Origin: Pedobacter psychrodurus | GTDB lineage: Bacteria; Bacteroidota; Bacteroidia; Sphingobacteriales; Sphingobacteriaceae | Assembly: GCF_004331735.1 (NCBI RefSeq) | Contig: NZ_SJSO01000004.1 | Location: forward strand, 262,847 to 326,846 | DNA length: 64,000 nucleotides | Direction of reading: 5' to 3' | Shown: positions 54,376-63,481 of the stretch, piece by piece | Position numbering within the stretch: the first letter of the stretch is position 1 | Layout of the letters: each line of letters opens with the position of its first letter | Translations under genes and position numbers: made by a program | The notes under the pieces: model-generated | Told to the model about the DNA's origin: nothing | What the model saw: only the letters and a program-made list of their open reading frames with translations | Database searches by the model: none

Positions 54376-54391
54376 TTACGGTTTTCCGTAA
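54376..54391. promoter_or_regulatory. Palindrome TTACGG-tttt-CCGTAA before the 85-residue gene
   Basis: Same unit as at 49494-49509, again followed by GTTT. It lies 60 bases upstream of the ATG at 54451, where a promoter or operator would sit. Confidence 0.5.
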
Positions 54392-54450
54392 GTTTATCAA
54401 TCAATGCCTTAGTAACTTTGATTATATATTTTATTCAAAAATAAAAAGTT

Positions 54451-54708
54451 ATGCAGATAGAAGGCGCAATAATAAAAGAGCAGGGACAAACATTTGCAGT
54501 TGTTATAGTAAAGGCTCATATACTTAGCTCCAACGAAAGAGAGAATGCGAGTCGGCAATTCTCCAAATATTTCCCAGGAATGCCAATTATTTTGATGGCA
54601 CAAAATTCACGTGGAATCCCAACTTATTATGGGAGGAAAGATATAGTTGCTTTTTTATCCAGACTACAAATATCGCAAATACCTTGGAAAAAATTTACCT
54701 TCGGATAG
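54451..54708 (+). CDS. Small uncharacterised protein
   Basis: 85 residues: MQIEGAIIKEQGQTFAVVIV ... GIPTYYGRKDIVAFLSRLQI. A compact alpha/beta protein by composition, with no family I can name. It is preceded by a palindrome shared with the CBASS upstream region and followed by an inverted-repeat element at 54725-54856. Confidence 0.65.
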   Translation: MQIEGAIIKEQGQTFAVVIVKAHILSSNERENASRQFSKYFPGMPIILMAQNSRGIPTYYGRKDIVAFLSRLQISQIPWKKFTFG

Positions 54709-54724
54709 AGATGGCATACCCCCT

Positions 54725-54856
54725 CTGTCCGTAGAGTTAAGCATAGCGTCTCTACGGATATTAGAATAAAATTGAACTTATAAACTCAAATAAAAGCGAG
54801 TCACAGACTCTTTTCTATTTACTAATCCGTAGAGCCCTACGGAACTCTACGGACAG
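54725..54856. mobile_element. 132-base element with nested inverted repeats (MITE-like)
   Basis: The outer arms CTGTCCGTAGAGTT (54725-54738) and AACTCTACGGACAG (54843-54856) are perfect 14-base inverted repeats. The inner arms CTCTACGGAT (54750-54759) and ATCCGTAGAG (54825-54834) are also perfect. No coding capacity. It could be a non-autonomous transposable element or a strong structured terminator of the 54451 gene. No target-site duplication could be assigned. Confidence 0.55.
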
Positions 54857-55003
54857 GCATGTGAGTTCGCTGCATATTTTAGCAATTTCCTAAAAGCAAA
54901 ACCCCTGCTAATCGTGCGATTGCAGGGTTTTATACATTTTGATAGTCTTTGCCGTGATCCCCGGAGGGAAATGTATACATCCTGATCTGTTTAAATTATA
55001 GCG

Positions 55004-56335
55004 TTAAACTTTGGGTAAGCTGTAACCGTTGTGATACTGGGCCAACAGGTATTTATCGTTGACCTTCTGGTCTGTAAACTGGTGTTTGGCATTGTCCCAT
55101 GATAATTTTTGTCCGCTTCTGAAGGCAAGATTTCCCATTTGGGCAACGGTAGCTACATGCGCAGCATCCTGTATAGCGCAGTTCAGTTCTTCTTTTTTTC
55201 TGGATCTGACCACACTAAAGAAATTGACCATATGATTGTCCAGTCCATTATCTGAGGATTTAACAAAGGGCTTGCTCACTTTATTGCCGCTTACCTTTTC
55301 TTCAATAACTTCCCAGCCTTGCCTGTTGAGGATCAGCGTGCCGTTGTTACCGATATAGGCAATGCCATGGTTGCGGTTGTAAGAGCCGTTATCGATGCCC
55401 ATGGCAGAATCCCATACCATATTGAACTTGTCAAACTCGTATAAAGTAGTCAGCGTATCGGGCGTTTCTTCATACAGATCGGGATAGGCGAAGCGGCCAC
55501 CCAATGCAGATATGGTTTTTGGTACAGGTGAATTCATACCCAGCAAGCCATAATCCAATAAATGCACGCCCCAGTCGGTCATTAAGCCACCGGCATAATC
55601 CCAGAACCAGCGGAAATTGAAGTGATATCTGCTGGCATTGAATGCTCTTTTGTTCGCCGGCCCAAGCCACATGGCATAATCAACGCCTGCAGGGGGTAAG
55701 GTATCTGGTACTATGGGAGCAGGTTTCATCCAGCCCTGGTAACACCATACTTTTACTGTTCTGATATTTCCTAACTGGCCGCTCTTTACGAAATCAACAG
55801 CATCTTTAAAATGTTGCTGACTGCGCTGCCATTGACCTGCCTGTACAACCTTATTGTATTTTTCCTGTGCTTTAACCATGGTACTGCATTCTACAATAGA
55901 GTTGCCAACCGGCTTTTCAACATATACATCTTTACCTGCCTGTACTGCATGAATCATCATCAGGGCATGCCAGTGATCGGGTGTCCCGATAATTACCGCG
56001 TCGACATCTTTATTATCGAGCAGCGCACGATAATCTTTATATTTTTTTACTTTTGCGGCGTCAACATTCATCGACTTTAATTCGGCCATCCTTTCATCAA
56101 GCACATTGGCATCACTGTCGCACAGGGCGATCAGGTTTACGCCCGGTACTTTGAGGGCCGCTTTGAGGTCGGACCATCCCATGCCTTTGATTCCTATTAC
56201 ACCAATATTGATTTGGTCGTTTGCGCCAATAGTCTTACTGAAAAGGGCATAGGCAGGATTGTCTAAGGCAGAAAGCAGGGCAGTGGTTCCTACTGCGGTT
56301 GCAGCGTAGTTGAGGAAATTTCTACGGTTTAACAT
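55004..56335 (-). CDS. Tat-exported Gfo/Idh/MocA family oxidoreductase
   Basis: 443 residues, the secreted Bacteroidota type. The leader MLNRRNFLNYAATAVGTTAL has the RRxFL twin-arginine motif, so it is folded before export. The Rossmann motif is INIGVIGIKGMGW (about 41-53), and EKPVGNSIVECSTM (about 142-155) holds the EKP lysine. The C-terminal half has the family's DYAGGLMTDWGVHLLDYGLLG stretch (His near 255). Such periplasmic members act on glycosides; no partner glycosidase is adjacent. Confidence 0.9.
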   Translation of the reverse strand: MLNRRNFLNYAATAVGTTALLSALDNPAYALFSKTIGANDQINIGVIGIKGMGWSDLKAALKVPGVNLIALCDSDANVLDERMAELKSMNVDAAKVKKYKDYRALLDNKDVDAVIIGTPDHWHALMMIHAVQAGKDVYVEKPVGNSIVECSTMVKAQEKYNKVVQAGQWQRSQQHFKDAVDFVKSGQLGNIRTVKVWCYQGWMKPAPIVPDTLPPAGVDYAMWLGPANKRAFNASRYHFNFRWFWDYAGGLMTDWGVHLLDYGLLGMNSPVPKTISALGGRFAYPDLYEETPDTLTTLYEFDKFNMVWDSAMGIDNGSYNRNHGIAYIGNNGTLILNRQGWEVIEEKVSGNKVSKPFVKSSDNGLDNHMVNFFSVVRSRKKEELNCAIQDAAHVATVAQMGNLAFRSGQKLSWDNAKHQFTDQKVNDKYLLAQYHNGYSLPKV

Positions 56336-56471
56336 TTAATTTAGGTTAGATTTATACTGAAAGTAAATTACAAAATAATTAGTGGAGCATCCAGGATATC
56401 GTAAAATTAATAAGAATGTTACCAGGCAGGGGATCAAGGATCAAGCGGTAAAGTTGGGGGGGGATAAAACA

Positions 56472-56501
56472 AAAAAACCTCACATTTCTGTGAGGTTTTT
56501 T
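56472..56501. terminator. Rho-independent terminator AAAAAACCTCACA / TGTGAGGTTTTTT
   Basis: Perfect 13-base arms with a 4-base loop and T/A runs on either side, usable in both directions. It lies in the 468-base gap 56336-56803, which holds no gene I support; a 69-codon frame (56382-56591) runs across this hairpin and is not credible. Confidence 0.82.
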
Positions 56502-56803
56502 GTGACCCTTATGGTCGAAATCTCGAACACTTTTGTATCCGATTTAAAACCTATAATTAATTTGGCCGATGAATTAGATCACAGATATTGAAAGTTATCT
56601 AGTAGGGTTTTTTGTGATTTCACTACTATAGTATATTACTGAGTTCGTAAATTGTTTAAAATGGTATGTTGACTGGAGAAACTTATCGGAAAATTTGGAG
56701 TTTCAATGAGGACAATTTACATAGATATCAAATCATTGGAAAAATCGCCTGTCTATCAGAAAACTCTACTCTTTTAGATATTTACGGGGTTTATTTGTAA
56801 CAA

Positions 56804-59260
56804 TTAGAATTCAACAATAAAACCTATTGTAGGTGTAAATTGAGCCTCATCATTTTTAAGTAGCAAAGGAATAGCGTTGCTACCGTTAGATTTTATTGGC
56901 GAGCCGTCTGTTGTTTCAAAAGCAGTATTATCTGTAGTTCTCTGAAATGTATATGATGGAACTGCTGTGCTTTTTGCAGCGTACCAATTTGTTATATCAA
57001 GAAATAAATCAATGGTCACTTTTTTCAAATTCCATTTTTTATCTATCCTAATATCACTGCCATTAAACCCGTTTAAACGAAGAGAATTTAGTCTTGAATA
57101 ATCAAATATTCCTTGCCCTTGAGATAAATAATTAGCTCTAGATTCTTCTTCATTAAAAGGTGTGTAAGGAGCACCGCCCTGATAACGGAATTTGATACCT
57201 AACTCCCAGTTACGGTTAAATTTATATCCGCTAGTAATGCTTAGTAAATGTCTATTGTCCCAACTGCTAGAGATCAATACATTATTTGCACCGCTATATT
57301 TACTTCTGAAATAAGTATAAGAGAAGATACCAAAGAAACGGTCGGTTAACTTTTTCTGTGCAAAAAATTCTAGGCCATAAGTATTACCTTTTCCATTAGT
57401 AATTACTGCTTCATTCCCTAACACATTAAAATCATTACCTAAGTTTGTTAATGATATACCATTACGAACGGATACAGGTACATTGTTATAATTTTTATAA
57501 AAGCCTTCTACTGTAAAGCGTAAGCCATCATTTGGTAAATACTCAATACCTGTTACATAATGGTCGCTTTTTTGATATTTGCTATTTTTATTCACTAAAG
57601 AATTATTGTTATCGGCAAAGCCTAAAATTGTATAGGGTGCGATTTTAAAATAACTACCTATTGAAGCGTTAGCTGTCCATTTGTCGGCTAAAACATAGCT
57701 TAATGAAACTCGAGGAGATAATGTTTCTAAAGGGTTGTCTCCGTTTGTTGTAAAGCTATTCATATCAGTACGTAAGCCTCCGCTTATACCTAAGCGATTA
57801 TCAAAAAAGCGTTTACTTAATTGCATAAAAGCACCGTATTTTAAGAAATTATTTAATGGACTATTAAAATTGAGAGATACATTTGGTTGAATAATATTAC
57901 CATTATTATCTCTAAGTTCTTTCCTTAAAACTGTGAATGTTTCATTATTATATTCTGCCAATTGCAACATTGCACCATAAGAAATCTTCCAACCGTTTTT
58001 GTTTTTGTTTATGTCTATTCTTAATTTGTTTTCAATCTCGGTTGAGTTTACAGATAATATTTGCTGAGATGGCAATTGCGATTTATTATCCTCAAACTGA
58101 TTGATATTGTTATCAAAATAATTACGACTCAATGCAATATTCAAAAACCCATTGTTAAGCAATTTTTTAAAAGTTAAACCTGCTGTGTAGGTGTTTTGAT
58201 CTATAAATGGCGCAGAATTAATAATATAAAGTTTTTCAGGAGTAGCTTGCTTAATTTCTCCAAATCTAAATTTGTCTAATGCTCCCAATCCTATAAATGA
58301 TAAGGTGGTTTTTTCATCAATTTGATGTGTAATTTTTGTTTGAAAGTCCCAATAATTTGGGCGGATCGGTAAATCAATTAAAGAAAATAGCAATTGTAAA
58401 TAGGAACGTCTTGCAGACGCCAGAAAGGTTGTTTTTTTATTTTTTGATAAAGGACCTTCAAACGTTGTAGCTAATTCTGTTGCACTTAGCCTTACATTAC
58501 CTTGCACTTTATTTGGGTTTCCTGTACGTTGTTTAAATTGAAATACGGAACTTAATGCATTGTCATATCTTGCATCAAAAGCTGAAGAACTCAATTTCAC
58601 ATCTTCTATAAATGATACATTTAAAATACCTTGTGGGCCTCCAGAGCTTCCTTGTGTTTGAAAGTGATTGATAACTGGAACTTCAATACCGTCTAAATAA
58701 AATACATTTTCATTTGGACCACCACCTCTAATAATAATGTCGTTTCTAAAACCACCACCACCTGCACCGCCACCAACACCAGGTAAAGTTTGAATTACCT
58801 TACTGATATCAAAGTTGCCACCAGGGTTAGTCTTTATCTCTTCGGTAGTTAATCTTTGTACGCTCAAAGGCGTTTCTAACGTTGCTGCTTCAACAGTCCG
58901 TTTATTTGATTTTACCACTACTTCTGATAAAAGACTAGCTGTAGGTTCTAATTCTACGTTTACATTGTTTTCATTTCCCGAATTTATTGTGATGTTGTAT
59001 AGCGTTACTGGTTTGTACCCAATATTTTTAAATGTGATATTATATGTTTTCAGTACTATTCCTGTGATTCTAAATGAACCGCTTGAATCTGCAACGGCAA
59101 CTTTTGATGTCCCTTCTAAAAAGATTGTGCTGTTGGGAATTGGTTTTTGTGTTAATTTATCAATTACTTTTCCAGAAAAGCTACCGCTGTTTTGGGCGTT
59201 TACGATTATTGGAAATATTAACAGTATAGAAATAGTTATAATTTTTTTTAAAATTTTCAT
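56804..59260 (-). CDS. TonB-dependent receptor with N-terminal carboxypeptidase-like domain
   Basis: 818 residues with a signal peptide (cleavage after IVNAQ). A CarboxypepD_reg-like domain (about 25-110, GSFSGKVIDKLTQKPIPNST) precedes a plug domain (VSEVVVKS-type wording; SVQRLTTEEIKTNPGGNFDI, VIQTLPGVGGGAGGGG and DIIIRGGGPNENVFYLDGIE, about 115-200). The rest is a beta-barrel ending with a TonB-type C-terminal Phe (FIVEF). No SusD-like partner is adjacent, so it is not a SusCD pair and the ligand is unknown. It is flanked by an oxidoreductase and an SDR gene. Confidence 0.93.
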   Translation of the reverse strand: MKILKKIITISILLIFPIIVNAQNSGSFSGKVIDKLTQKPIPNSTIFLEGTSKVAVADSSGSFRITGIVLKTYNITFKNIGYKPVTLYNITINSGNENNVNVELEPTASLLSEVVVKSNKRTVEAATLETPLSVQRLTTEEIKTNPGGNFDISKVIQTLPGVGGGAGGGGFRNDIIIRGGGPNENVFYLDGIEVPVINHFQTQGSSGGPQGILNVSFIEDVKLSSSAFDARYDNALSSVFQFKQRTGNPNKVQGNVRLSATELATTFEGPLSKNKKTTFLASARRSYLQLLFSLIDLPIRPNYWDFQTKITHQIDEKTTLSFIGLGALDKFRFGEIKQATPEKLYIINSAPFIDQNTYTAGLTFKKLLNNGFLNIALSRNYFDNNINQFEDNKSQLPSQQILSVNSTEIENKLRIDINKNKNGWKISYGAMLQLAEYNNETFTVLRKELRDNNGNIIQPNVSLNFNSPLNNFLKYGAFMQLSKRFFDNRLGISGGLRTDMNSFTTNGDNPLETLSPRVSLSYVLADKWTANASIGSYFKIAPYTILGFADNNNSLVNKNSKYQKSDHYVTGIEYLPNDGLRFTVEGFYKNYNNVPVSVRNGISLTNLGNDFNVLGNEAVITNGKGNTYGLEFFAQKKLTDRFFGIFSYTYFRSKYSGANNVLISSSWDNRHLLSITSGYKFNRNWELGIKFRYQGGAPYTPFNEEESRANYLSQGQGIFDYSRLNSLRLNGFNGSDIRIDKKWNLKKVTIDLFLDITNWYAAKSTAVPSYTFQRTTDNTAFETTDGSPIKSNGSNAIPLLLKNDEAQFTPTIGFIVEF

Positions 59261-59429
59261 AAGTAATTTTTTACAATAAATGCTTTTTACAATAACTTAT
59301 TTAAATAGTTCACATTAATGGATTGTATCTACAATACAACTTTGTTCTTATGTTAAAATAGTTTATTTGATTTTTTTTGTTTTTTTAGATATTTGGTATA
59401 TTTTTTTTTTTTTAAAATAGCTTGCTTCC

Positions 59430-60356
59430 TTAAGAATTAGTCCTTTTTCTACCAAGCTCATCAAGATAAAAAACATCAGTCATCTCTTCGCTTACCTGCC
59501 ATAAATTTTTGGCAACTTCCTCGTCATTTGTGTATTCATCAGCTTCTACTAGGGTAGGATAACCCCTTAATTGTTGAAAGCCATCTGGGCCAACAAATTC
59601 TCCGCCTTTTATATCATCACTTAGGGCAGCGTACAAAACAGGTAGTGCGCCAATTTCTGCAGGCTGTAAGAAAAGACTGCCTAAAGGCCTAATCAAACTA
59701 GGGAAGTACTGATCTAGGTTTGTTTTAGCTAGTCCAGGATGTGCAGCTACAGAAATGGTGCTATAATTTGCAAAAGCCAGCCTCTTATTTAGTTCAAAAG
59801 CAAACATTAAACAAGCTCGCTTACTTTGCCCGTAAGCTGTCCGTTTACTATAACCTTTAAGGCCATGTAAATCATCAAAGTTGATTTTAGCCCATTTAAA
59901 GGATAAACTGCTTAGGTTGACAATTCGTGATTTAGGCGTGCTTATAAGTAAAGGTAATAACAAGCCTGTTAATGCAAAATGACCAATATAATTAGTAGCA
60001 AGCTGGTTTTCAAAGCCGTCTTGCGTCACTTTATAAGGCGACATCATTATACCAGCATTGTTAATTAACAAGTCTAACTTATTGTAATGGATTTTAAAAT
60101 CGTCGGCAAATTTTCTTACAATATCTAAGCTGCTTAAGTCAAGCATCATTAATTTGATGTTTGCTCTTGGGTGTTTACGTAATATTTTTGCCTTTACTTC
60201 TTCAGCTTTTTGCATATTTCTGCATGCCATAATCACCTCAAAATTTTTTTTCACCAAACCAATTGTAGTTTGGTATCCAATTCCGCTATTAGCACCGGTA
60301 ACAATAGCTACTTTGCCTTGCTGAGAAGGTAACTTATCAATATTCCATTTATCCAT
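59430..60356 (-). CDS. SDR-family oxidoreductase (retinol-dehydrogenase-like)
   Basis: 308 residues. TGANSGIG (about 20-27) is the cofactor motif, NNAGIM (about 98-103) the structural one, and the catalytic Ser and YGQSKRA (Tyr and Lys) are intact in RIVNLSSLSFKWAK and TAYGQSKRACLMFA. Substrate unknown; such proteins reduce varied carbonyl compounds. It is one gene away from an AraC regulator and may be in its regulon. Confidence 0.88.
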   Translation of the reverse strand: MDKWNIDKLPSQQGKVAIVTGANSGIGYQTTIGLVKKNFEVIMACRNMQKAEEVKAKILRKHPRANIKLMMLDLSSLDIVRKFADDFKIHYNKLDLLINNAGIMMSPYKVTQDGFENQLATNYIGHFALTGLLLPLLISTPKSRIVNLSSLSFKWAKINFDDLHGLKGYSKRTAYGQSKRACLMFAFELNKRLAFANYSTISVAAHPGLAKTNLDQYFPSLIRPLGSLFLQPAEIGALPVLYAALSDDIKGGEFVGPDGFQQLRGYPTLVEADEYTNDEEVAKNLWQVSEEMTDVFYLDELGRKRTNS

Positions 60357-60424
60357 TTATTTTATCAAATATTTAAGCTTAATGTAAAACCAAACTTGTT
60401 TATTTATCTAATGCTGAGTGTAAA

Positions 60425-60856
60425 CTAGAATACTTTATACAGCTTTATTGCTTCCGGTTTTGATGTTGCTGTAAAAGCTATCAAACAAGATTCATATTTA
60501 GGCTCACCAAATGGCTTGTAATTATTTCCAAAGCCTACTGGTTCTTTTGGAATACCAATAAAATTCATGTCGGTTTCTCCATTTGAGTTTAGATCTTGAT
60601 AGATGGTAACTGCATAGTTACCATAAGGTACTTGAAAAGAAGCTGTTTGAACTTCTTGGTTGGTTGATAAAACCACTTTCCGGTATGGATTTTTCAGCCA
60701 ATTATTTTTGGCGTTGTAGATTTCTACAATAATTTTTCCGCTGTTTATTTTAATATTTGAGACTTTAATGTTTAAAGTCTCTTGCCCAAAAGATTTAAGG
60801 TTTGTTAGTGAAACCACCATGATAATGATGGCAATACTTTTTATAATTTGCTTCAT
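60425..60856 (-). CDS. Secreted DUF2141-family protein
   Basis: 143 residues from ATG 60856 (a longer frame to 60901 adds 15 non-leader residues). The leader is MKQIIKSIAIIIMVVSLTNL ... SFGQ. The family wording is GKIIVEIYNAKNNWLKNPYR, VPYGNYAVTIYQDLNSNGETD and GIPKEPVGFGNNYKP. Function is unknown. It sits between an SDR and an AraC regulator. Confidence 0.87.
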   Translation of the reverse strand: MKQIIKSIAIIIMVVSLTNLKSFGQETLNIKVSNIKINSGKIIVEIYNAKNNWLKNPYRKVVLSTNQEVQTASFQVPYGNYAVTIYQDLNSNGETDMNFIGIPKEPVGFGNNYKPFGEPKYESCLIAFTATSKPEAIKLYKVF

Positions 60857-60927
60857 TTTATGCTTTTTAGGATTTTTTGATATTATAAATATCAGCAACA
60901 AATGTAAAGATAGTTTAGCGCAGAATG

Positions 60928-61842
60928 TTATGAGGATTCTTGCACATGGTCGGACAAATCTTGCTTTAATAAGATTCTGTATTGAGAAGGTGTGAGGTTA
61001 GTAATTTGTTTGAAAAGCCTGCCAAAGTAAGAAGCATCAGAAAAATTTAATTGGAAAGCAATTTGAGTAATATCTTTTGAGAGGTCTTGCAATAGTACTT
61101 TACTGTTGTAAATCACCACTTCATTAATATGTTGTTTAGGTGCTTTGTTTGTTACTTGTTTTACACATCTGTTCAAATAATTTTCAGAAATAGCCAATAA
61201 ATCCGCATAAAATTTCACGTCTCTATTGCGCATATAATTTTCATATAGCAATTCTTTAAAACGCATGGAGATTTCTGACTGACGATTTGATTTCGATAAG
61301 GAAGTTGGCCAGGTCTCCGCCAGTTTAATTACAATTGCTCTAATTAATGAAATTTCAGTTTGTTCAGAAGCTGAAAAATTATTTTTATGGTTAATCAATA
61401 ATTGACAGCATTGGCATAACCAATCCATTTCCAATTTAGAGATAGCATGTTTTGGATTAAAAGTGAATCGGTTTAGTAAAGCTTTATCAGGGAAAATTTG
61501 AGACAAAAGAAGGCTATCAATGTAAATATAATAACCATCTGTTGAAGGAAGAATTGATTTTATTGCGTTTAAGTGCCCTTCCCTTATAAACAATACATCG
61601 TTTGCTTGTAGCTTTATTAAATCATTATCCACTTGTTGTTCGCCACCACCATCTAAAAAAAGCAGTAAAAAATTATAATCTGTTCTAAATAATGGAATAG
61701 GGACTTTTATGAAAGAAAAGGCAATATTTAAAGGATATATTTGAATTGGACTTTGTTTAAATTCAAAAGATTTTGTTGGATTACCCATAAATTGGTCAAC
61801 AAAGCCTTCGAAGTTTACGATATCAAAATTTTTATTGCCCAT
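60928..61842 (-). CDS. AraC-family transcriptional regulator
   Basis: 304 residues. The N-terminal half is a cupin-like effector domain (QANDVLFIREGHLNAIKSIL, about 77-96). The C-terminal double HTH (about 200-295) has VKFYADLLAISENYLNRCVK and ITQIAFQLNFSDASYFGRLF. It likely controls the adjacent DUF2141/SDR genes or the TonB receptor. Confidence 0.9.
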   Translation of the reverse strand: MGNKNFDIVNFEGFVDQFMGNPTKSFEFKQSPIQIYPLNIAFSFIKVPIPLFRTDYNFLLLFLDGGGEQQVDNDLIKLQANDVLFIREGHLNAIKSILPSTDGYYIYIDSLLLSQIFPDKALLNRFTFNPKHAISKLEMDWLCQCCQLLINHKNNFSASEQTEISLIRAIVIKLAETWPTSLSKSNRQSEISMRFKELLYENYMRNRDVKFYADLLAISENYLNRCVKQVTNKAPKQHINEVVIYNSKVLLQDLSKDITQIAFQLNFSDASYFGRLFKQITNLTPSQYRILLKQDLSDHVQESS

Positions 61843-61885
61843 GTTTATTCTTTTAAGATTTGTTGTGAAGGTATGTATAGCTTTT

Positions 61886-62257
61886 TTAGACAGCAGTATC
61901 CTGTTTAAATGGCATTCCTATACCTTTTTCTAAATAAAGTTTCAAACTATCCCAAAATTGTCTCCAGCCTGCTGAACAGATACTATAACAATCAATGTCA
62001 GGATTTAAGCCAATATGTGTTACTTGTATTTTAATATTTGTCTCTTCGGTATTTAGTTGCCAAACTACTATTGTATTAAGCCATTCCTTTTTATTATTTA
62101 ATTCTGGAATATGAATTAGAGTGTCCGTAACATACCAAACTATTTTTTCATTTGGAATAATTTCTTCAATTCGCATAGTTTTAAAAACTGCAGACCCAAA
62201 GCGAACTGTAAACGACTCTTCTTTTTTGTTTGAAATGCCTTCAAACATTTCAGTCAA
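61886..62257 (-). CDS. SRPBCC/AHSA1-type protein, probably degraded at its 5' end
   Basis: 123 residues from TTG 62257. EESFTVRFGSAVFKTMRIEE and IVWYVTDT...HIPELNNKKEWLNT match the AHSA1 family, whose members are usually 140-160 residues. Similarity continues upstream to 62326 (HEISVNTSIYKAFTSITEEI) with no start codon, and the codon before that is the stop of the preceding pseudogene. It is therefore likely broken or starts from an unusual codon. Confidence 0.6.
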   Translation of the reverse strand: MTEMFEGISNKKEESFTVRFGSAVFKTMRIEEIIPNEKIVWYVTDTLIHIPELNNKKEWLNTIVVWQLNTEETNIKIQVTHIGLNPDIDCYSICSAGWRQFWDSLKLYLEKGIGMPFKQDTAV

Positions 62258-62326
62258 CCAGTAAGGAATTTCTTCAGTAATACTTGTAAAAGCTTTGTAA
62301 ATTGAAGTGTTTACAGATATTTCGTG

Positions 62327-62768
62327 TTAAAAATTATCCTGCTCTAAATGATTTTTTAGGGAATTGTTTATGATTTCATTCCAACCTTCTTCAAAATTAT
62401 GTAATCCAAAGTTAGTATTTTCAAGAGGGAAAGTTTCAATTCCAGTAAGGGTTAGTCTCAATAATGTTTTTGCCCCTTGTTCAAATAGTTCAAACGTTAC
62501 AAATGAAACTCCAGAATATCCGTCATATCGCCAGCTATAAGTAATTTTTCATTAGGAACTACTTCTGTTATTTCGCATAGATGTAAATATTCAATTCCTT
62601 TATCATGTCCTCCAGTAAATTGAAATTGGTAACCAACTTTTGCTTTAAAACCGTTAAGGTCAAAATATCAGTTTTTCAATTCAATGCTGTCCGTTAGTGC
62701 TTTCCAAACTTTTTTTGAAGGCACATTGAATAATCTTTCTAAGGCGATAGAATTATTCTTCAATTGTT
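62327..62768 (-). pseudogene. AHSA1-type gene with an in-frame stop and a frameshift
   Basis: Reading on the minus strand: ALERLFNVPSKKVWKALTDS then IELKN-stop-YFDLNGFKAK (the stop TGA at about 62669 replaces an expected Trp codon), VGYQFQFTGGHDKGIEYLHL, EITEVVPNEK, then one base is missing near 62546 and the frame continues as ITYSWRYDGYSGVSFVTFEL ... NHLEQDNF. No ATG start. These two lesions make it a clear pseudogene. Confidence 0.85.
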
Positions 62769-62819
62769 TATTTTTTTGATTTATTTTTTATAATCAAATG
62801 CACTTCAAGTGCGTCTAAT

Positions 62820-62979
62820 TTATTCGTCCAAAAAATTTTTGTATTTGTTCGCCCATTCTGAAACCTCAAGAAGTGTTTCCAATCTTGCTTCGCAATAGCG
62901 TTCTCTTTTCTCTGTCCTGATTTTAATTAGTCCACACTCTTTCAATATTTTTATATTAAAATAATTATCGAACTCAGGC
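62820..62979 (-). pseudogene. C-terminal fragment of an ArsR-family regulator
   Basis: The frame reads DNYFNIKILKECGLIKIRTE then KRERYCEARLETLLEVSEWA ... FLDE-stop. It matches the second half of the ArsR winged-helix (LKECGLI...) and lacks the first half. ArsR followed by AHSA1 genes is a common Bacteroidota operon, so this is the operon's decayed first gene. Confidence 0.7.
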
Positions 62980-63379
62980 TATTAGTGTGCTTAGTTGCTG
63001 TGCGTGGGATGCTGTGGATACAATAAACAGTATCCATAGGGTGTTTTGTAATTTTTCATCGCTTGTTCATATAGTTATTTGGTTATAGTTGGCTTAAGTT
63101 TAGCGCTTGCTTTAATACCGCTATACCGTATGTGCAAATATGGTTGCAGACTTAAATGATGACTTTCATTTTTTTTGCTAGGACTGATACAATTTTGCTG
63201 AAAGAGCATATTGCGCAGCACTTTAATTTAAGATTGAACGTCCGCAAATAGAGTTCAACAAATGGCAAATTAAGGTAAAGCATGACAAGTCAATAAAAAA
63301 TACATTTGTCTAATACCAATTATAAACTGAGGGTAGTGATGGCAGATGCTTCACCAATCTATAACCTGCGAGCACTGAT
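62980..63379. other. 400-base stretch without a supported gene
   Basis: AT-rich; one small hairpin (GGATAC...GTATCC, 63017-63040) is seen. The ArsR fragment ends abruptly here, so the left edge may be a deletion or insertion junction. No gene is seen. Confidence 0.4.
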
Positions 63380-63481
63380 ATGAAAGAATTTTATTTTAAT
63401 AATAACATTAGTTTTTTTAAAACAATCGTCAAATCATTTCACCAATCTGCCAATCACATAGGCTTTCTAGGCAATTACCTA

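Noticed and set aside
56502..56540. Second tRNA-like fragment after the terminator at 56472
   Set aside because: GTGACCC and CGAA wording is suggestive, but the T-arm does not pair and no second attachment site could be assigned.
56382..56591. 69-codon plus-strand frame
   Set aside because: It includes a complete terminator hairpin, so translation through it is unlikely.
56804..59260. SusC of a polysaccharide utilisation locus
   Set aside because: At 818 residues it is shorter than usual SusC proteins (about 1,000) and has no SusD partner, so it is better called a general TonB receptor.
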